A stretch of DNA of 64,000 nt, from contig CAYRXS010000001.1 in the NCBI GenBank assembly GCA_964428225.1, positions 26,236 to 90,235 of the forward strand, in the 5' to 3' direction. The translations under genes were made by a program, and so were the position numbers. Each line of letters starts with the position of its first letter. The stretch's first letter is position 1. Under the pieces are notes generated by a model, which saw nothing but the letters and a program-made list of their open reading frames with translations, searched no databases and was not told the origin of the DNA. This document shows, piece after piece, positions 35,937 to 45,378 of the stretch. Source of the stretch: JBFMCU01 sp964428225 (lineage in GTDB: Bacteria; Planctomycetota; UBA1135; GCA-002686595).

Positions 35937-37520
35937 CTACCGATCCCCGAGGGGAAGAAAGGCGATGCGTCGGTTCGGGTAGTCGAAAACGAGGCGGAAG
36001 GGGGCCAGGAAGGCCTGGCCGATGTTGCCGAGGGTGTAAGCGTCGAGGAACGCGCCCTTGTCGACCTGGGCGAAGCCGACCTGGGGCTTCTCGAAGCGAC
36101 AGCCTCCGAGCTCGAACCACGCGAGCGTGCCGACGTAGCTCCGGCCCATGCCGCCGACCCCCATCCCCATGCGGGTCTGGACCTTGCGCCCTTCGAGGAG
36201 ATCGAACCGCTCCACCGCGGGACCGTGGAAGGTGACGGTATCCGGCGCGCCCGTATCGAGCCGGAAGGGCCCTTCGCGGCCCCCCTCGAACGAGGCGTGG
36301 ACCACGGGGAGGTTCTTGTGGAGGCGGAGGGCCTGCCAGCTCCCGCCTTCCAGCTCGTAGGTCGAGGGTATGAAGGCCGAGATCCTCCCCTCCGTCGCCT
36401 CCAGCTCGACGACGGCTCGGGCGAGGAACGGGTAGCCGCAGATTCCCGCGACCTCGACCCCGAAGACGCCACTCAGGAACGCGAGGTCGATCTCGGTGAA
36501 GTGGGGATTCTCCAGGACGATCGGGCCCAGCGAGAAGCTGCTCGCCTCGCGATACCGGGCCGTCACCAGGCCCGCCGCACCCCCCGCGGTGACCTCGCCG
36601 AACGCGGGCATCTCCAGCTCGTCCGCCACCCCCGGATCGATGACCATCCCTCCCGCCCCGGTGTCGAAGATGAACCAGCCCACGTCCTCGCCGTCCACCC
36701 GGGGATGGACGAGGAGGTGGCCGCTCATCACCTTCTTCGCCTCCAGCCGCCCCTGCGCCTCCGGGTCGTAGGTCACCCCCTCGCCGGGATGCGGATGGAA
36801 ACCGAACGGATTGCGGAGGTACGCGGGCGCGGGGCCGGCCCCTTGGACGGAGAAGACGTCTTCCAGCCCGCCGGCATCGACGCTGGTGACGGTGTGGGCG
36901 ATGCGATAGCCGCAGACCGTCTTCCAGTCCTCGAACGTCCACTCGTTCTCGCCGAACTCCGTCACCAGCAGCAGCGAGCTCGGCAGCCAGCTCTCCCGAT
37001 CGATGATGAGCGTCAGCTCCGTCGGAGTGTCGGGGACGCGAATCCGCAGACGGGCTTCGTCGTCGTCCTCCTCCAGGAGCTCGATGTCGAGCGGCGCGGA
37101 GGGGGCGAGGAAGTAGCCGGTGCGAATCCAGTGGACGGCGAGGGCGAGATCCCGCATCTCCATCTCGAGCTCCCGCGTGAGGCCGTACCGGTCTCGTAGC
37201 CAGGTCGTCTTCCCGTCGTGGCCCACCGCGTCGGTGAGCTTGCCGTGGACCTCGCGCACGAATTCCCCGCGCGCCGTGAAGAGCAGATCGAAGGCGACGT
37301 CGACACCCTGGTACTGCGCCGAACCGGCCAACCGCAGCCCCGATTCCGTCTCGCCCAGCGCCTTCCAGCCCACGGCCTCGCGGACGTTCGTCAGGACCGT
37401 CTCCAGCTGCTCGGCGGAGAGCGCGGCCGGAGGGCCCTCCTGCCTCGCGACGCCGAGGCAGCTCGCGACGAGCACCGCGACGAGAGTGATGCCCGAGAAG
37501 GGAAGGAACCTCGTGTTCAT
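35937..37520 (-). CDS. Exported protein with two retropepsin-like aspartic protease domains
   Basis: 527 aa. A signal sequence with a possible lipobox (VLVASC) precedes an N-terminal ~230-aa LolA/DUF4292-like region. Two consecutive retropepsin-type domains follow, each with a DTGA motif: Asp286 (FIFDTGAGG) and Asp422 (FRLDTGAPD). Hydrophobic flap-like segments follow each (GICGYPFL, NIGQAFL). Paired domains could form an intramolecular dimer with the two catalytic Asp. It is followed downstream on the same strand by nothing close, and mltA lies 40 bp upstream on the same strand. Confidence 0.8.
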   Translation of the reverse strand: MNTRFLPFSGITLVAVLVASCLGVARQEGPPAALSAEQLETVLTNVREAVGWKALGETESGLRLAGSAQYQGVDVAFDLLFTARGEFVREVHGKLTDAVGHDGKTTWLRDRYGLTRELEMEMRDLALAVHWIRTGYFLAPSAPLDIELLEEDDDEARLRIRVPDTPTELTLIIDRESWLPSSLLLVTEFGENEWTFEDWKTVCGYRIAHTVTSVDAGGLEDVFSVQGAGPAPAYLRNPFGFHPHPGEGVTYDPEAQGRLEAKKVMSGHLLVHPRVDGEDVGWFIFDTGAGGMVIDPGVADELEMPAFGEVTAGGAAGLVTARYREASSFSLGPIVLENPHFTEIDLAFLSGVFGVEVAGICGYPFLARAVVELEATEGRISAFIPSTYELEGGSWQALRLHKNLPVVHASFEGGREGPFRLDTGAPDTVTFHGPAVERFDLLEGRKVQTRMGMGVGGMGRSYVGTLAWFELGGCRFEKPQVGFAQVDKGAFLDAYTLGNIGQAFLAPFRLVFDYPNRRIAFLPLGDR

Positions 37521-37560
37521 CTCGGTGGATCTCCGCGCGCGCTTCGGCCGGGCCGGTGCG

Positions 37561-38733
37561 CTATTCCGAGTCCTTCAGGAAGAGGTAGTAGAGCTGGCCT
37601 TCGGTCTTCACGCGGCCCGCTCGCGCCTCTGCCTCGTCCCCGATGCCGAGGTAGATGTCGGCGCGGCCCGCGGTACGGATCGCTCCCCCGGTGTCCTGGT
37701 CGAACAGGAACCGGTGGAAGGCCTCGGCCGGTTGTGACGTTCCCTCGGCGCCCTTCGCGTCCACGAAGACGAGCGCGCCGCGGGGGAACAGGGTTTTGTC
37801 CGTGGCGAGCGAGCGCTCCTGCGTCACCTCCACGTCGAGGCTGCCGTGCGGGTTGCCGTCGATGGGGGTGAAGAAGACAAAAGACTGGTTGCGATGCAGG
37901 TAGTCGTCGACCTCCTCGTCGGAAGCTCCCGCCGCCCAGGCGCGGATCGACTGCAGGCTGGCGGTGCCCTTCTCGATGCGTCCGTCGGCCTCGAGCTCGC
38001 GGCCGAGCGAGGAGTACGGTCGCCCGTTCTTCCCCGCGTACCCGACCCGGTAGAGCGAGCCGTCGGGGAGCTCCACGAACGCCGAACCGTTCACGTGGGC
38101 GATGTAGGCGTCGAGCGGATCGGCGAGCCAGACGAGCTCGAGCCCCTTGCCCTCGAGCATCCCCGCCGCCTCGATCGCCCCCCGGGACGGATAGTGCGGC
38201 AGCCGCCCCAGGGCCGTCTCCCAGCCGAGGGTCGTTCCGTCACGCCCCTTCACGAGATCGGGGGGGAGGGCGTAGAGCGGAAAGCGATGGGTCGCGTCCT
38301 CCTCCAGGGTGCCGCGCAGGAGCGGCGTGCAGTAGGCGGTGAACAGGACCCCGCCGCCGCGGCCGTCCCACCCGGCGCTCTTGTAGACGGAGAATTCCCG
38401 CTCGATGACCTCCTGGAGCTCCTCGGGGCCGAAGGTGGAAGTCAGGATCTCGTGGAAACGCTCCAGCGAGGAGAGGGCCCGCTCGTGCGTGATGCCGGCC
38501 TGGGGGAAGAACTGCCGCGCGTGCTCGCGCCGGGTCCAGTGGAGCGACCTCTCGAGGGCGGGCAGGATCTCGTCGCGCGCCTCCCACTCCTGGGAGAAGT
38601 CGGGGATCTCGTCGGGATCGACGCGGATGAGGGCCGGCGCCCCCTCGGGCAGGGTCGAGTTGTAGTCGGGCGTGCTCTGGCACGCGAGCAACGCGGGAAG
38701 GACCGCCAGGGTGCAGAGGATCGTGCGCTTCAT
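37561..38733 (-). CDS. mltA: Membrane-bound lytic murein transglycosylase A
   Basis: 390 aa lipoprotein (lipobox LPALLAC, Cys18). The MltA barrel domain includes GWDGRGGGVLFTAYCTPLL. The C-terminal 3D domain includes FFTPIDGNPHGSLD and FDQDTGGAIRTAGRADIYLG, which carries the conserved Asp residues. It cleaves glycan strands of peptidoglycan at the periplasmic face of the outer membrane, producing 1,6-anhydromuropeptides. The 40-bp gap to the retropepsin-like gene suggests co-transcription. Confidence 0.92.
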   Translation of the reverse strand: MKRTILCTLAVLPALLACQSTPDYNSTLPEGAPALIRVDPDEIPDFSQEWEARDEILPALERSLHWTRREHARQFFPQAGITHERALSSLERFHEILTSTFGPEELQEVIEREFSVYKSAGWDGRGGGVLFTAYCTPLLRGTLEEDATHRFPLYALPPDLVKGRDGTTLGWETALGRLPHYPSRGAIEAAGMLEGKGLELVWLADPLDAYIAHVNGSAFVELPDGSLYRVGYAGKNGRPYSSLGRELEADGRIEKGTASLQSIRAWAAGASDEEVDDYLHRNQSFVFFTPIDGNPHGSLDVEVTQERSLATDKTLFPRGALVFVDAKGAEGTSQPAEAFHRFLFDQDTGGAIRTAGRADIYLGIGDEAEARAGRVKTEGQLYYLFLKDSE

Positions 38734-38782
38734 GGCGCCAGGATAGCGACGCCGATCCGCGCCTCAATCGCTCATCCCCGCA

Positions 38783-41737
38783 TCAATATCCGACGACGAT
38801 GTCCCACGCGTTGACCAGGAGAGCGGAGCCGCCGACGTTGTTGAGGATGGCCTGCACGGAGGCCCGGAGACCCACGAACGCGTGGTCGTTCGGGATGAGC
38901 ACGGCGTGGTTGGAGATCCCGACGCCGCCGAGCGCGCCAAAGCTGGTGAACACCCAGTCGGAGGAGGGATCGATCAGGAGCTCGCCGACCGGAGTCATCA
39001 ACCCCGGGAGCATGCCGGAGTAGCCGACGACGAAGACCAGGCCCGTCGCGCCAACCAATCCTCCGTCCACGGTCGAGGTCCAGTTCGTGCCCAGGATGGG
39101 CAGGCTCGTGCTCACGAACACGTCGGGGTTCATTCCGGAGCCGTTGCGCCACGTCGCCGACGCGTCGCCGACGCTGATCTCGTCGCAGAAGAGCACCCAG
39201 AGCGCGCCGCAGTCCGATCCCTCGTCGTCGTCCAGGGAGGCTCCAGCCAGGAGGTCGGCATGGCCGTCGCCGTCGACGTCCCCGTGCATTGCGACCGCTC
39301 CCCCGAAGCCGTCGCCGTCGTCCAGTGTTCCGCCGAACTCCCCGGCCTCGTCGCTGATCTTCCCGTATCCGTGGAGCGTCGTCGTCGGATCGAGCAGGAG
39401 GATCCACAACGCTCCCCGATCCACCCCGCCGTCGTCGTCGAGGGGCGTCCCTACGAGCAGGTCGAGGTAGCCGTCTCCGTCGAGGTCGTGGTCGGAGGCG
39501 AGAGAAGTGCCGAAGCGGTCGCCGTCGTCCAGGTCGCCCGGGTCGATTCCCGCGCTCTCCGCGACCCTCGTTTTCGCGCGCACCGCTCCCGTGGAGTCCA
39601 GGTAGAGCAGCCAGACCGCGCCGCGGTCGACGCCGCCGCCGTCGTCTCCGGGGGCCCCGACGGCCAGCTCCTCGATCCCGTCCCCGTCGAGATCTCCCAC
39701 GGACGCCACCGCGGAGCCGAACACGTCCGTGTCGGCGAGGCCGCCTCCGAAGCCGCCCGCCGCGTCGCTGATCTTCCGTTCGTCGCGCACCGCTCCGGCC
39801 GCGTCCAGGAAGAGGATCCAGACGGCTCCCCGATTCGTCCCCCCGTCGTCGTCTCCGGGCGCTCCCACCACGAGCTCGTCGAGACCGTCCCCGTCGAGGT
39901 CCGCGAGGTTCGTCGCGGCGAACCCGAACAGATCCCCGCTGTCCAGAGCTCCCGCGAAGCCGCCCGCCGTCGCGCTGATCTTCGTCGCGGCGCGCGGGTG
40001 GTGGTCCGTTCCGAGGTAGAGGACCCAGACCGCGCCGCAGCCGCCCCCGCCGTCGTCGTCGCCGGGCGCCCCGACCGCCAGCTCGGGGATGCCGTCGGCG
40101 TCCAGGTCGCCGAGGCAGGCGGCGGAGGATCCGAAGCCGTCGCCGTCGTCGAGAGGCACGAGCGCGTTCGCCGCTCCCTCGCGTAGGAAGTGCTTCGAGA
40201 GGACGGTGCCGTCGTCGGCGAGCAGGAGCAGCTCGGCCCGCCCGCGATTCGTTCCTCCCCCGTCCTGGCCAGAGGCGCCCGCGAGAGCATCGATTACGCC
40301 GTTGCCGTCGAGGTCGCCCGTGGACGCGAGCGACGATCCGAAGTGGTCGTCGTCGCGAAGCCAGCGGCCGAACCCCCCGGAGGTCTCGCTGACCTTCTGC
40401 TCGTCCTTCACGGTGCCGTCCGTGTTCAGGTGGACGATCCAGACGGCGCCGTGGTTGTACCCGCCGTCGTCGTCGCGGACCGCCCCGACGGCCAGGTCCG
40501 TGACGCCGTCGGCGTCGTGGTCCTCCAGGGACGCCAGGGACCATCCAAACCAGTCGTTCATCTCGAGGGCTCCCCCGAACCCTCCGGAGGTGGCGCTGAT
40601 CTTCTGCTCGCTCTTGACGGTGCCGTTCGCGTTCAGGAACAGGATCCAAACGGCTCCGATGCGGTTACCGCCGTCGTAGTCCCACGCGTTGCCGACGGCG
40701 AGATCCTCGACGCCGTCGCCGTCTAGGTCACCCAGCGGAGCCAGCGCGCTTCCGAACAGCCCGATGTTGTCCAGGATGCTGCCGAACCCGCCGGTGGTCT
40801 CGCTGATCTTCTGCTCGTCCTTGACGGTGCCGTCGGCGTTCATGAACAGGATCCAGACGGCCCCGCGGTCGGGCCCGCCGTCGTCGTCGAAGTACGCGCC
40901 GACGGCCAGATCCTCGACTCCGTCGTCGTCCAGGTCTCCCAGCCGGGCCAGCGAGCAACCGAAGAGGTCCTCGTCGTCCAGCACCCCGCCGAACCCGCCG
41001 GCGGTCTGGCTGATCTTCTGCTCGTTCTTGACGGTGCCGTCCGCGTTCATGAACAGGATCCACACCGCGCCGCGGCTCGGCCCGCCGTCGTCGTCCCAGC
41101 ATGCCCCGACGGCCAGGTCGTCCACGCCGTCGGCATCCAGATCGCCCATGTTGGCCAGCGCCTGGCCGAAGTAGTCTCCATGGTCCAGGGTGCCGCCGAA
41201 CCCTCCGGCCGAGTTCGCGATCCGCTGCTTGCTCCGGACAGAGCCGTCCGCGTTCATGAACAGGATCCACACGGCCCCGATGTTGGCGCCGTAGATCCCG
41301 TCCTCGTCGCCCTTCGCGCCGACGGCCAGGTCGTCGACGCCGTCGCCGTCCAGGTCCCCGAGACGGGCCACTGCGCTGCCGAACAGGCTGCGGGTCTCGA
41401 TCGCTCCGTTCATCCCCCCCGCGATTTCGCTGAGCTTCTGCTCGGCCCGGACGGTGCCGTCCGCGTTCATGAGCAGGACCCAGGTGGCGCCGGTCGCGTA
41501 GGCACCATCGTCGGTGTACGGCGCGCCGACCGCCCAGTCCCTCACGCCGTCGGCGTTCAGGTCTCCCAGCAAGGCCACCGACGACCCGAGCTGGTCCTCG
41601 TCCTTCAGGAACACCCCGGACCAACCTTCCGCGTTGCTGATCTTCTGGTGTCCGAGCACGTGGTCCTGCGCGAAGACCGAGGTGCCGAGCCACGCGGCGA
41701 GCGAAATGGCGGCGATCAGGCGCAGGCGGGCAAGCAT
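38783..41737 (-). CDS. Secreted FG-GAP/integrin-alpha-like repeat protein
   Basis: 984 aa from the ATG at 41735-41737, which follows GGAGG and begins a signal peptide (LRLIAAISLAAWLGTSVFA). Twelve tandem repeats of about 69 residues follow. Each contains FGSS-like, GDLDxDGxxDLAVGA and DDDGGxxxGAVWILFMNADG segments, with Ca2+-binding DxDxDG loops typical of FG-GAP propellers. The last ~120 residues are a distinct beta domain (ILGTNWTSTVDGG ... AWDIVVGY) similar in layout to the Asp-box protein C-terminus. Probably surface-displayed or secreted, possibly adhesive; no catalytic residues are evident. Confidence 0.88.
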   Translation of the reverse strand: MLARLRLIAAISLAAWLGTSVFAQDHVLGHQKISNAEGWSGVFLKDEDQLGSSVALLGDLNADGVRDWAVGAPYTDDGAYATGATWVLLMNADGTVRAEQKLSEIAGGMNGAIETRSLFGSAVARLGDLDGDGVDDLAVGAKGDEDGIYGANIGAVWILFMNADGSVRSKQRIANSAGGFGGTLDHGDYFGQALANMGDLDADGVDDLAVGACWDDDGGPSRGAVWILFMNADGTVKNEQKISQTAGGFGGVLDDEDLFGCSLARLGDLDDDGVEDLAVGAYFDDDGGPDRGAVWILFMNADGTVKDEQKISETTGGFGSILDNIGLFGSALAPLGDLDGDGVEDLAVGNAWDYDGGNRIGAVWILFLNANGTVKSEQKISATSGGFGGALEMNDWFGWSLASLEDHDADGVTDLAVGAVRDDDGGYNHGAVWIVHLNTDGTVKDEQKVSETSGGFGRWLRDDDHFGSSLASTGDLDGNGVIDALAGASGQDGGGTNRGRAELLLLADDGTVLSKHFLREGAANALVPLDDGDGFGSSAACLGDLDADGIPELAVGAPGDDDGGGGCGAVWVLYLGTDHHPRAATKISATAGGFAGALDSGDLFGFAATNLADLDGDGLDELVVGAPGDDDGGTNRGAVWILFLDAAGAVRDERKISDAAGGFGGGLADTDVFGSAVASVGDLDGDGIEELAVGAPGDDGGGVDRGAVWLLYLDSTGAVRAKTRVAESAGIDPGDLDDGDRFGTSLASDHDLDGDGYLDLLVGTPLDDDGGVDRGALWILLLDPTTTLHGYGKISDEAGEFGGTLDDGDGFGGAVAMHGDVDGDGHADLLAGASLDDDEGSDCGALWVLFCDEISVGDASATWRNGSGMNPDVFVSTSLPILGTNWTSTVDGGLVGATGLVFVVGYSGMLPGLMTPVGELLIDPSSDWVFTSFGALGGVGISNHAVLIPNDHAFVGLRASVQAILNNVGGSALLVNAWDIVVGY
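39173..41637 (-). repeat. Twelve tandem ~207-bp repeats (FG-GAP units)
   Basis: DNA-level repeats of about 69 codons each lie within the FG-GAP protein gene. Central units (3-6) are the most alike, with VWILFMNADGTVK and QKIS blocks; outer units have drifted. Such arrays expand and contract by recombination. Confidence 0.85.
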
Positions 41738-41873
41738 CGACAACCTCCGTGTCGCAGACGGGTTGAAGCTACGAACGGCGAAATCGCTACGGCATTCCCG
41801 CCTCACGATCGAGCCGCCACTCCAGTCTAGCAGCCCCGCGCGATACGCGAACCCACCTGGTGACGACGCTCGG

Positions 41874-41899
41874 GCCCCGTGTCCTGGTCGACACGGGGC
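41874..41899. terminator. Perfect 10-bp hairpin downstream of the transketolase-like gene
   Basis: GCCCCGTGTC (41874-41883) pairs perfectly with GACACGGGGC (41890-41899) around a 6-nt loop, 19 bases beyond the transketolase stop on the minus strand. There is no T-run, but the stem is strong. Confidence 0.5.
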
Positions 41900-41917
41900 T
41901 TCGGTCCTCGGCCGGAG

Positions 41918-44254
41918 CTAGCCGGTGTACGAGACGCGCTCGAGCCGCGCCTTGCGATCGGCGGCGAACCGCTCGATCCCCTTCCACACGGAGTCGGGAT
42001 CGATCCTCGCCTCGGCGATGATCTCGTCGACGCTGCCGCCGGTCCTCCAGCGGTCGTCCCAGTCCGAGCTCATCGCGTATTCCTCCGCGACCTTGTTCGC
42101 CATCCAGTCGACCATCTGCCGGCGCGAGCCGTTCGTCAGGACCGTGGAGTCGATCCAGTCCTCGCGGGACAGCACCGAGTCGCGGTAGCTCTCGTCCTGC
42201 ATGCGGAAGAGCTCCCACGAGCACGCTTGCACGAGCTTCACGTTCGGTCCCTCGCCCGCGATCAGTCGCGGCAACAGCGTGTAGATCGAGCTCGTCGAGC
42301 TGGTGCCGTGCACGATCACCGTGCCGTCCTTGGGCCGGCCCGGGTCGTGCGGCTTGATCACGTAGGCACCCTTCGCGGCCTCGAGATACGAGGGCACGCC
42401 GAGCGCGGCGCGGTCGGGAACGAGCACCGGCGGCCGCGTCAGGTGCAGGGCCACGATCGGCACCTCGGACGACAGCGCAGCGGCGAGCAGAGGCGCGACC
42501 TCGTTGTGCTCCCAGGGGTGCAGGTTGATGATCTGGCCGTCGGGGAAGAGCTGTGTCACTCCCGGCGCGAACACGCCGAAGTGCGTGCGGCTGTCCTCCG
42601 CGGTCTCCGGGCCGGAGTGGCCCGCGACCCAGATCACCTTGCCGACCTTCAGCTCGCAATCCTGCGAGAGCTGGCTGAACAACCGCATCATCCCGTACTT
42701 GAGATACGAGAAGGACCCGTAGGTCGAGGCGGCGGTCCAGTAGCCCAGGAACTCGTTCTCGGGATCGCTCGACAGGTTCACCGACGCGCCGCCGGTGCAC
42801 AGCCCCGCGTTGGCGAATTCGGTGATCCGCTGGGGCAGGAGGCAGCCCGTCGGGTTCGTGTCGCGGTCGTACCAGCCGAAGCCGTCGAAGTCGCCCCACG
42901 CCTTGGCGAAGCCGGAGATGTTCGTCGAGTCGGCCAGGTCGGCGGAGCAGGCGAGGACGAGGGGGCGTCCCATGTGCTTCTTCGCGGTGGCGTTGATCCA
43001 CGCCCCGAACCTGGAGAAGCCCATCCGGTTGGGAGCCTTCTCGCCGGGTTCGGCGAAGAGCTCCTCGGGCAGCTTCTCGACGGCCAGCCACGAGCAATCG
43101 GCGGCGAGGTTCTCGCCGTTGCCGAGGCGGAAACCGTCCACGCGATCCGGCACGCTCTCGCCGAGCTCGACCAGCGTGTCGGCGAGGTAGCGGTAGTAGT
43201 CCTGGTCCTTCCGCATCACGTCGAGCACGGTGTCGAACCAGCCCTTCGTCATTTCGCGACACGCGTCCTCGCCGGGATCATCGGTGTTTCCGCAACCCTC
43301 GAAAGAAACGCCGTACTTGTCCTGGAAGTCGGCACGGCACTTCCAGAAGAGCTCCGAGTTGCGCTTGTGGGGCACGCCGTGCGACGGCGCGTCGTACAGG
43401 TAGTAGCCGCGGCCCTTGCGCGTCTTGAACCACACGCAGCCGGGGCGACCGCCGGGATCCTCCGCGTGAGCGATCTCGAGCAAAGCTTTGGTGAGCTCCG
43501 CGTAGTCGTCGCCCTTCTCGGTGCCCGCCACTCGCCAGCCGTAGGGCTCGAACCAGTCGACCGGCGTGCCGGGCATCACCGCGTCCGTCGGCGTGGGGTC
43601 GATGCCGAAGTTGTTCCAGTCCACGAGGTAGATCAGGTTGTCGAGCCCCAGACCCCAGGCGGAGTTCTTCACCTCGTGATGCGCGCCCGCGGACAGCCCG
43701 CCCTCGCCTTCGATGCCGAAGACCTTGACCGCGCCCGCGCCCGCGTGCTTGAGCGCCGCCGCTTCCCCGAACGCCGCGGGACCGCCGTGTCCCGAGGGGC
43801 CCGTGTTGAACTTGTAGATGAGGGACTTGCCCTCCATCTCCGCGTGGCCGGACAGCGAGCCGTTGTGGCGGAACGTCAGGAGGTCCTGCCAGACGAGCTG
43901 CCGCTCCTCCGCGTTCGGCACGAGATACTTCTCGTCGCCGGTCTCCTCGTACCGCAGCCGCAGCGCCTCGTTGTAGACCGCGAGCATCGCGTACACCGCC
44001 GGCGTGCAGTGCCCGGCGACGAGCACGAACCGATCTCCGAACGCGAGCTCCGGCCGCCGCACGTCCCATCGCATGCCCGCGCCAAGCGTGAGCGCCACCA
44101 GCATCGGTATCTTCGACCTCGACCCTCCCGGGTGCCCGCTCTGGCGCAGGTTCAGGGTCAGGTCGAGGCACTGGTCGATCAGGTCACCGGTCTTCTCCCA
44201 GTGCGGAAAGTGGCGGGAGAGGGTCTCGAAGCTGGGCTTGGTCACGGTCTGCAT
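41918..44254 (-). CDS. Transketolase-like thiamine-diphosphate enzyme (large)
   Basis: 778 aa, longer than typical transketolase (~660). The N-terminal LRQSGHPGGSRSKIP and AGHCTPAVYAML match transketolase substrate/ThDP segments. The cofactor motif GEGGLSAGAHHEVKNSAWGLGLDNLIYLVDWNNFGID corresponds to GDG-x(~26)-N, with GEG in place of GDG. The pyrimidine-binding and C-terminal domains follow (LHPWEHNEVAPLLAAAL). It probably transfers two-carbon ketol units in the pentose phosphate or a related pathway, though extra segments (such as 300-370) suggest a divergent subfamily. It is monocistronic, with a hairpin downstream. Confidence 0.82.
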   Translation of the reverse strand: MQTVTKPSFETLSRHFPHWEKTGDLIDQCLDLTLNLRQSGHPGGSRSKIPMLVALTLGAGMRWDVRRPELAFGDRFVLVAGHCTPAVYAMLAVYNEALRLRYEETGDEKYLVPNAEERQLVWQDLLTFRHNGSLSGHAEMEGKSLIYKFNTGPSGHGGPAAFGEAAALKHAGAGAVKVFGIEGEGGLSAGAHHEVKNSAWGLGLDNLIYLVDWNNFGIDPTPTDAVMPGTPVDWFEPYGWRVAGTEKGDDYAELTKALLEIAHAEDPGGRPGCVWFKTRKGRGYYLYDAPSHGVPHKRNSELFWKCRADFQDKYGVSFEGCGNTDDPGEDACREMTKGWFDTVLDVMRKDQDYYRYLADTLVELGESVPDRVDGFRLGNGENLAADCSWLAVEKLPEELFAEPGEKAPNRMGFSRFGAWINATAKKHMGRPLVLACSADLADSTNISGFAKAWGDFDGFGWYDRDTNPTGCLLPQRITEFANAGLCTGGASVNLSSDPENEFLGYWTAASTYGSFSYLKYGMMRLFSQLSQDCELKVGKVIWVAGHSGPETAEDSRTHFGVFAPGVTQLFPDGQIINLHPWEHNEVAPLLAAALSSEVPIVALHLTRPPVLVPDRAALGVPSYLEAAKGAYVIKPHDPGRPKDGTVIVHGTSSTSSIYTLLPRLIAGEGPNVKLVQACSWELFRMQDESYRDSVLSREDWIDSTVLTNGSRRQMVDWMANKVAEEYAMSSDWDDRWRTGGSVDEIIAEARIDPDSVWKGIERFAADRKARLERVSYTG

Positions 44255-44985
44255 GGTTCACGCCTCATCGGGGAGCTGGAAAAAGGGCGCCCAGTCTATG
44301 CGAAGAGGGCGCGCAAGCCGACCCCGGAAGGTCGAGAGACAGCGTCCCCGTCACGAAGCACCCCACCGCTCCCACGTGGAAGCCGTTCCCGACCACCGGC
44401 GGCTGTAACCTTTTGATTCGCAGTTAATTACGTGCGGCGATCACCCGCCCCCCCTATGCCAAGCAGCGGGATCGACCCTTCCTGCTTGACACGAGGGAGG
44501 GGGGGGGGGGGGGGCCGGCCCGGGCGCGCCGCGGGGGATGGGGGAGAGCCAGTGAATTAGTGTGCGAGAAGCCCCCCAATCGGGCCCNNNNNNNNNNGGC
44601 GCCCCTCCCCCCCCCCCCTTTTGCACAGCCCGGGTCCTGTCCCTTCCTTCTTTCCCGCTGGGGGGGGGGGGGGGCTACCTTCACGGTCGCTCGCCGTGGG
44701 ATGAGGGAGATCCCGTGAATTCGTGTGCTCGAAGACGCCACATCGTGCGCAAACCAATCGTGCGCGTCGCTGCTCGAATTCAACACCAGTTCGCCCAGCC
44801 CGTCTGCGTTCCGCGTTGGGAATCCATCGGGCTCGAGCTCGTGCAACTCACAGACAGACGCTTCGTCGGTATGCGGCGGTGCGGTCCTGCGCCACTGCCC
44901 CGTGCTTGCTGCGTTGGCTGACTTCAGGGGCTCCCGGATCCGGCAGAGAGCAGTCCTCAACCCAAATCCTAACAAGGTGACATCC
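44255..44985. other. Non-coding stretch with N-gap, poly-G runs and duplicated flanks
   Basis: No gene is supported here. It holds a 10-N gap (44588-44597), poly-G runs of 15 or more near 44495 and 44660, and a poly-C run after the gap. The left flank (about 44533-44586) is a degraded copy of the right flank (about 44695-44748): both share GTGAATT, GTGTGC and the surrounding layout. This looks like low-quality read ends joined by a scaffolder rather than biology. Confidence 0.75.
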
Positions 44986-45378
44986 ATGAGATCCCTCCTT
45001 CTCTTCGGCCTCCTGGCCACAGCGCTCTTGGCCGGCATGACAGCGACCGCATTCGCCATCGACCCACTCCCTGCACCATCGCAACTGGACTCGGCGGATA
45101 CCTACGACATGGTCGGATTGGACAACCAGGGCCAACCCGTTGACTACACCATCGAGGTTACAGGCACGTCCGGCGGCTATGTCACGGAGTTTTCGGACCC
45201 GCAAGGCCACAAGTGGCAGTGGAACAGCCAAGACAAGCGCTACGATGGCCAAGACACCGGCGACGAGAACAAACACTACGGGTTTGCTGCGAAGCCGAAC
45301 GGATCCTACCGATATGAGAAGATCGAACGCGGCGATCCAGACTCTACACTTGAGGGTGGTACAGCCACCAAGAACTAG
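44986..45378 (+). CDS. Small secreted hypothetical protein
   Basis: 130 aa from ATG 44986 (AAGGTGA upstream). A clear signal peptide (MRSLLLFGLLATALLAGMTA) with cleavage after TAFA is followed by a compact polar domain rich in Gly, Asp and Tyr (PVDYTIEVTGTSGGYVTEF, HKWQWNSQDKRY, GFAAKPNGSYRYEK). I recognise no family. Base composition is visibly less GC-rich than most of the window, and it sits in the anomalous segment right of the assembly gap. Confidence 0.6.
   Translation: MRSLLLFGLLATALLAGMTATAFAIDPLPAPSQLDSADTYDMVGLDNQGQPVDYTIEVTGTSGGYVTEFSDPQGHKWQWNSQDKRYDGQDTGDENKHYGFAAKPNGSYRYEKIERGDPDSTLEGGTATKN

Noticed and set aside
39173..41637. CRISPR or mobile-element interpretation of the large repeats
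   Set aside because: Repeats are in-frame protein units without spacers, terminal inverted repeats or transposase.
41879..44416. A ~845-codon plus-strand frame opposite the transketolase-like gene
   Set aside because: Antisense shadow of a recognised ThDP enzyme; no independent start signal or domain.
44490..44700. Poly-G/poly-C runs as possible regulatory or G-quadruplex elements
   Set aside because: They flank an N-gap and duplicated degraded sequence, which is better explained by sequencing/assembly artefact.
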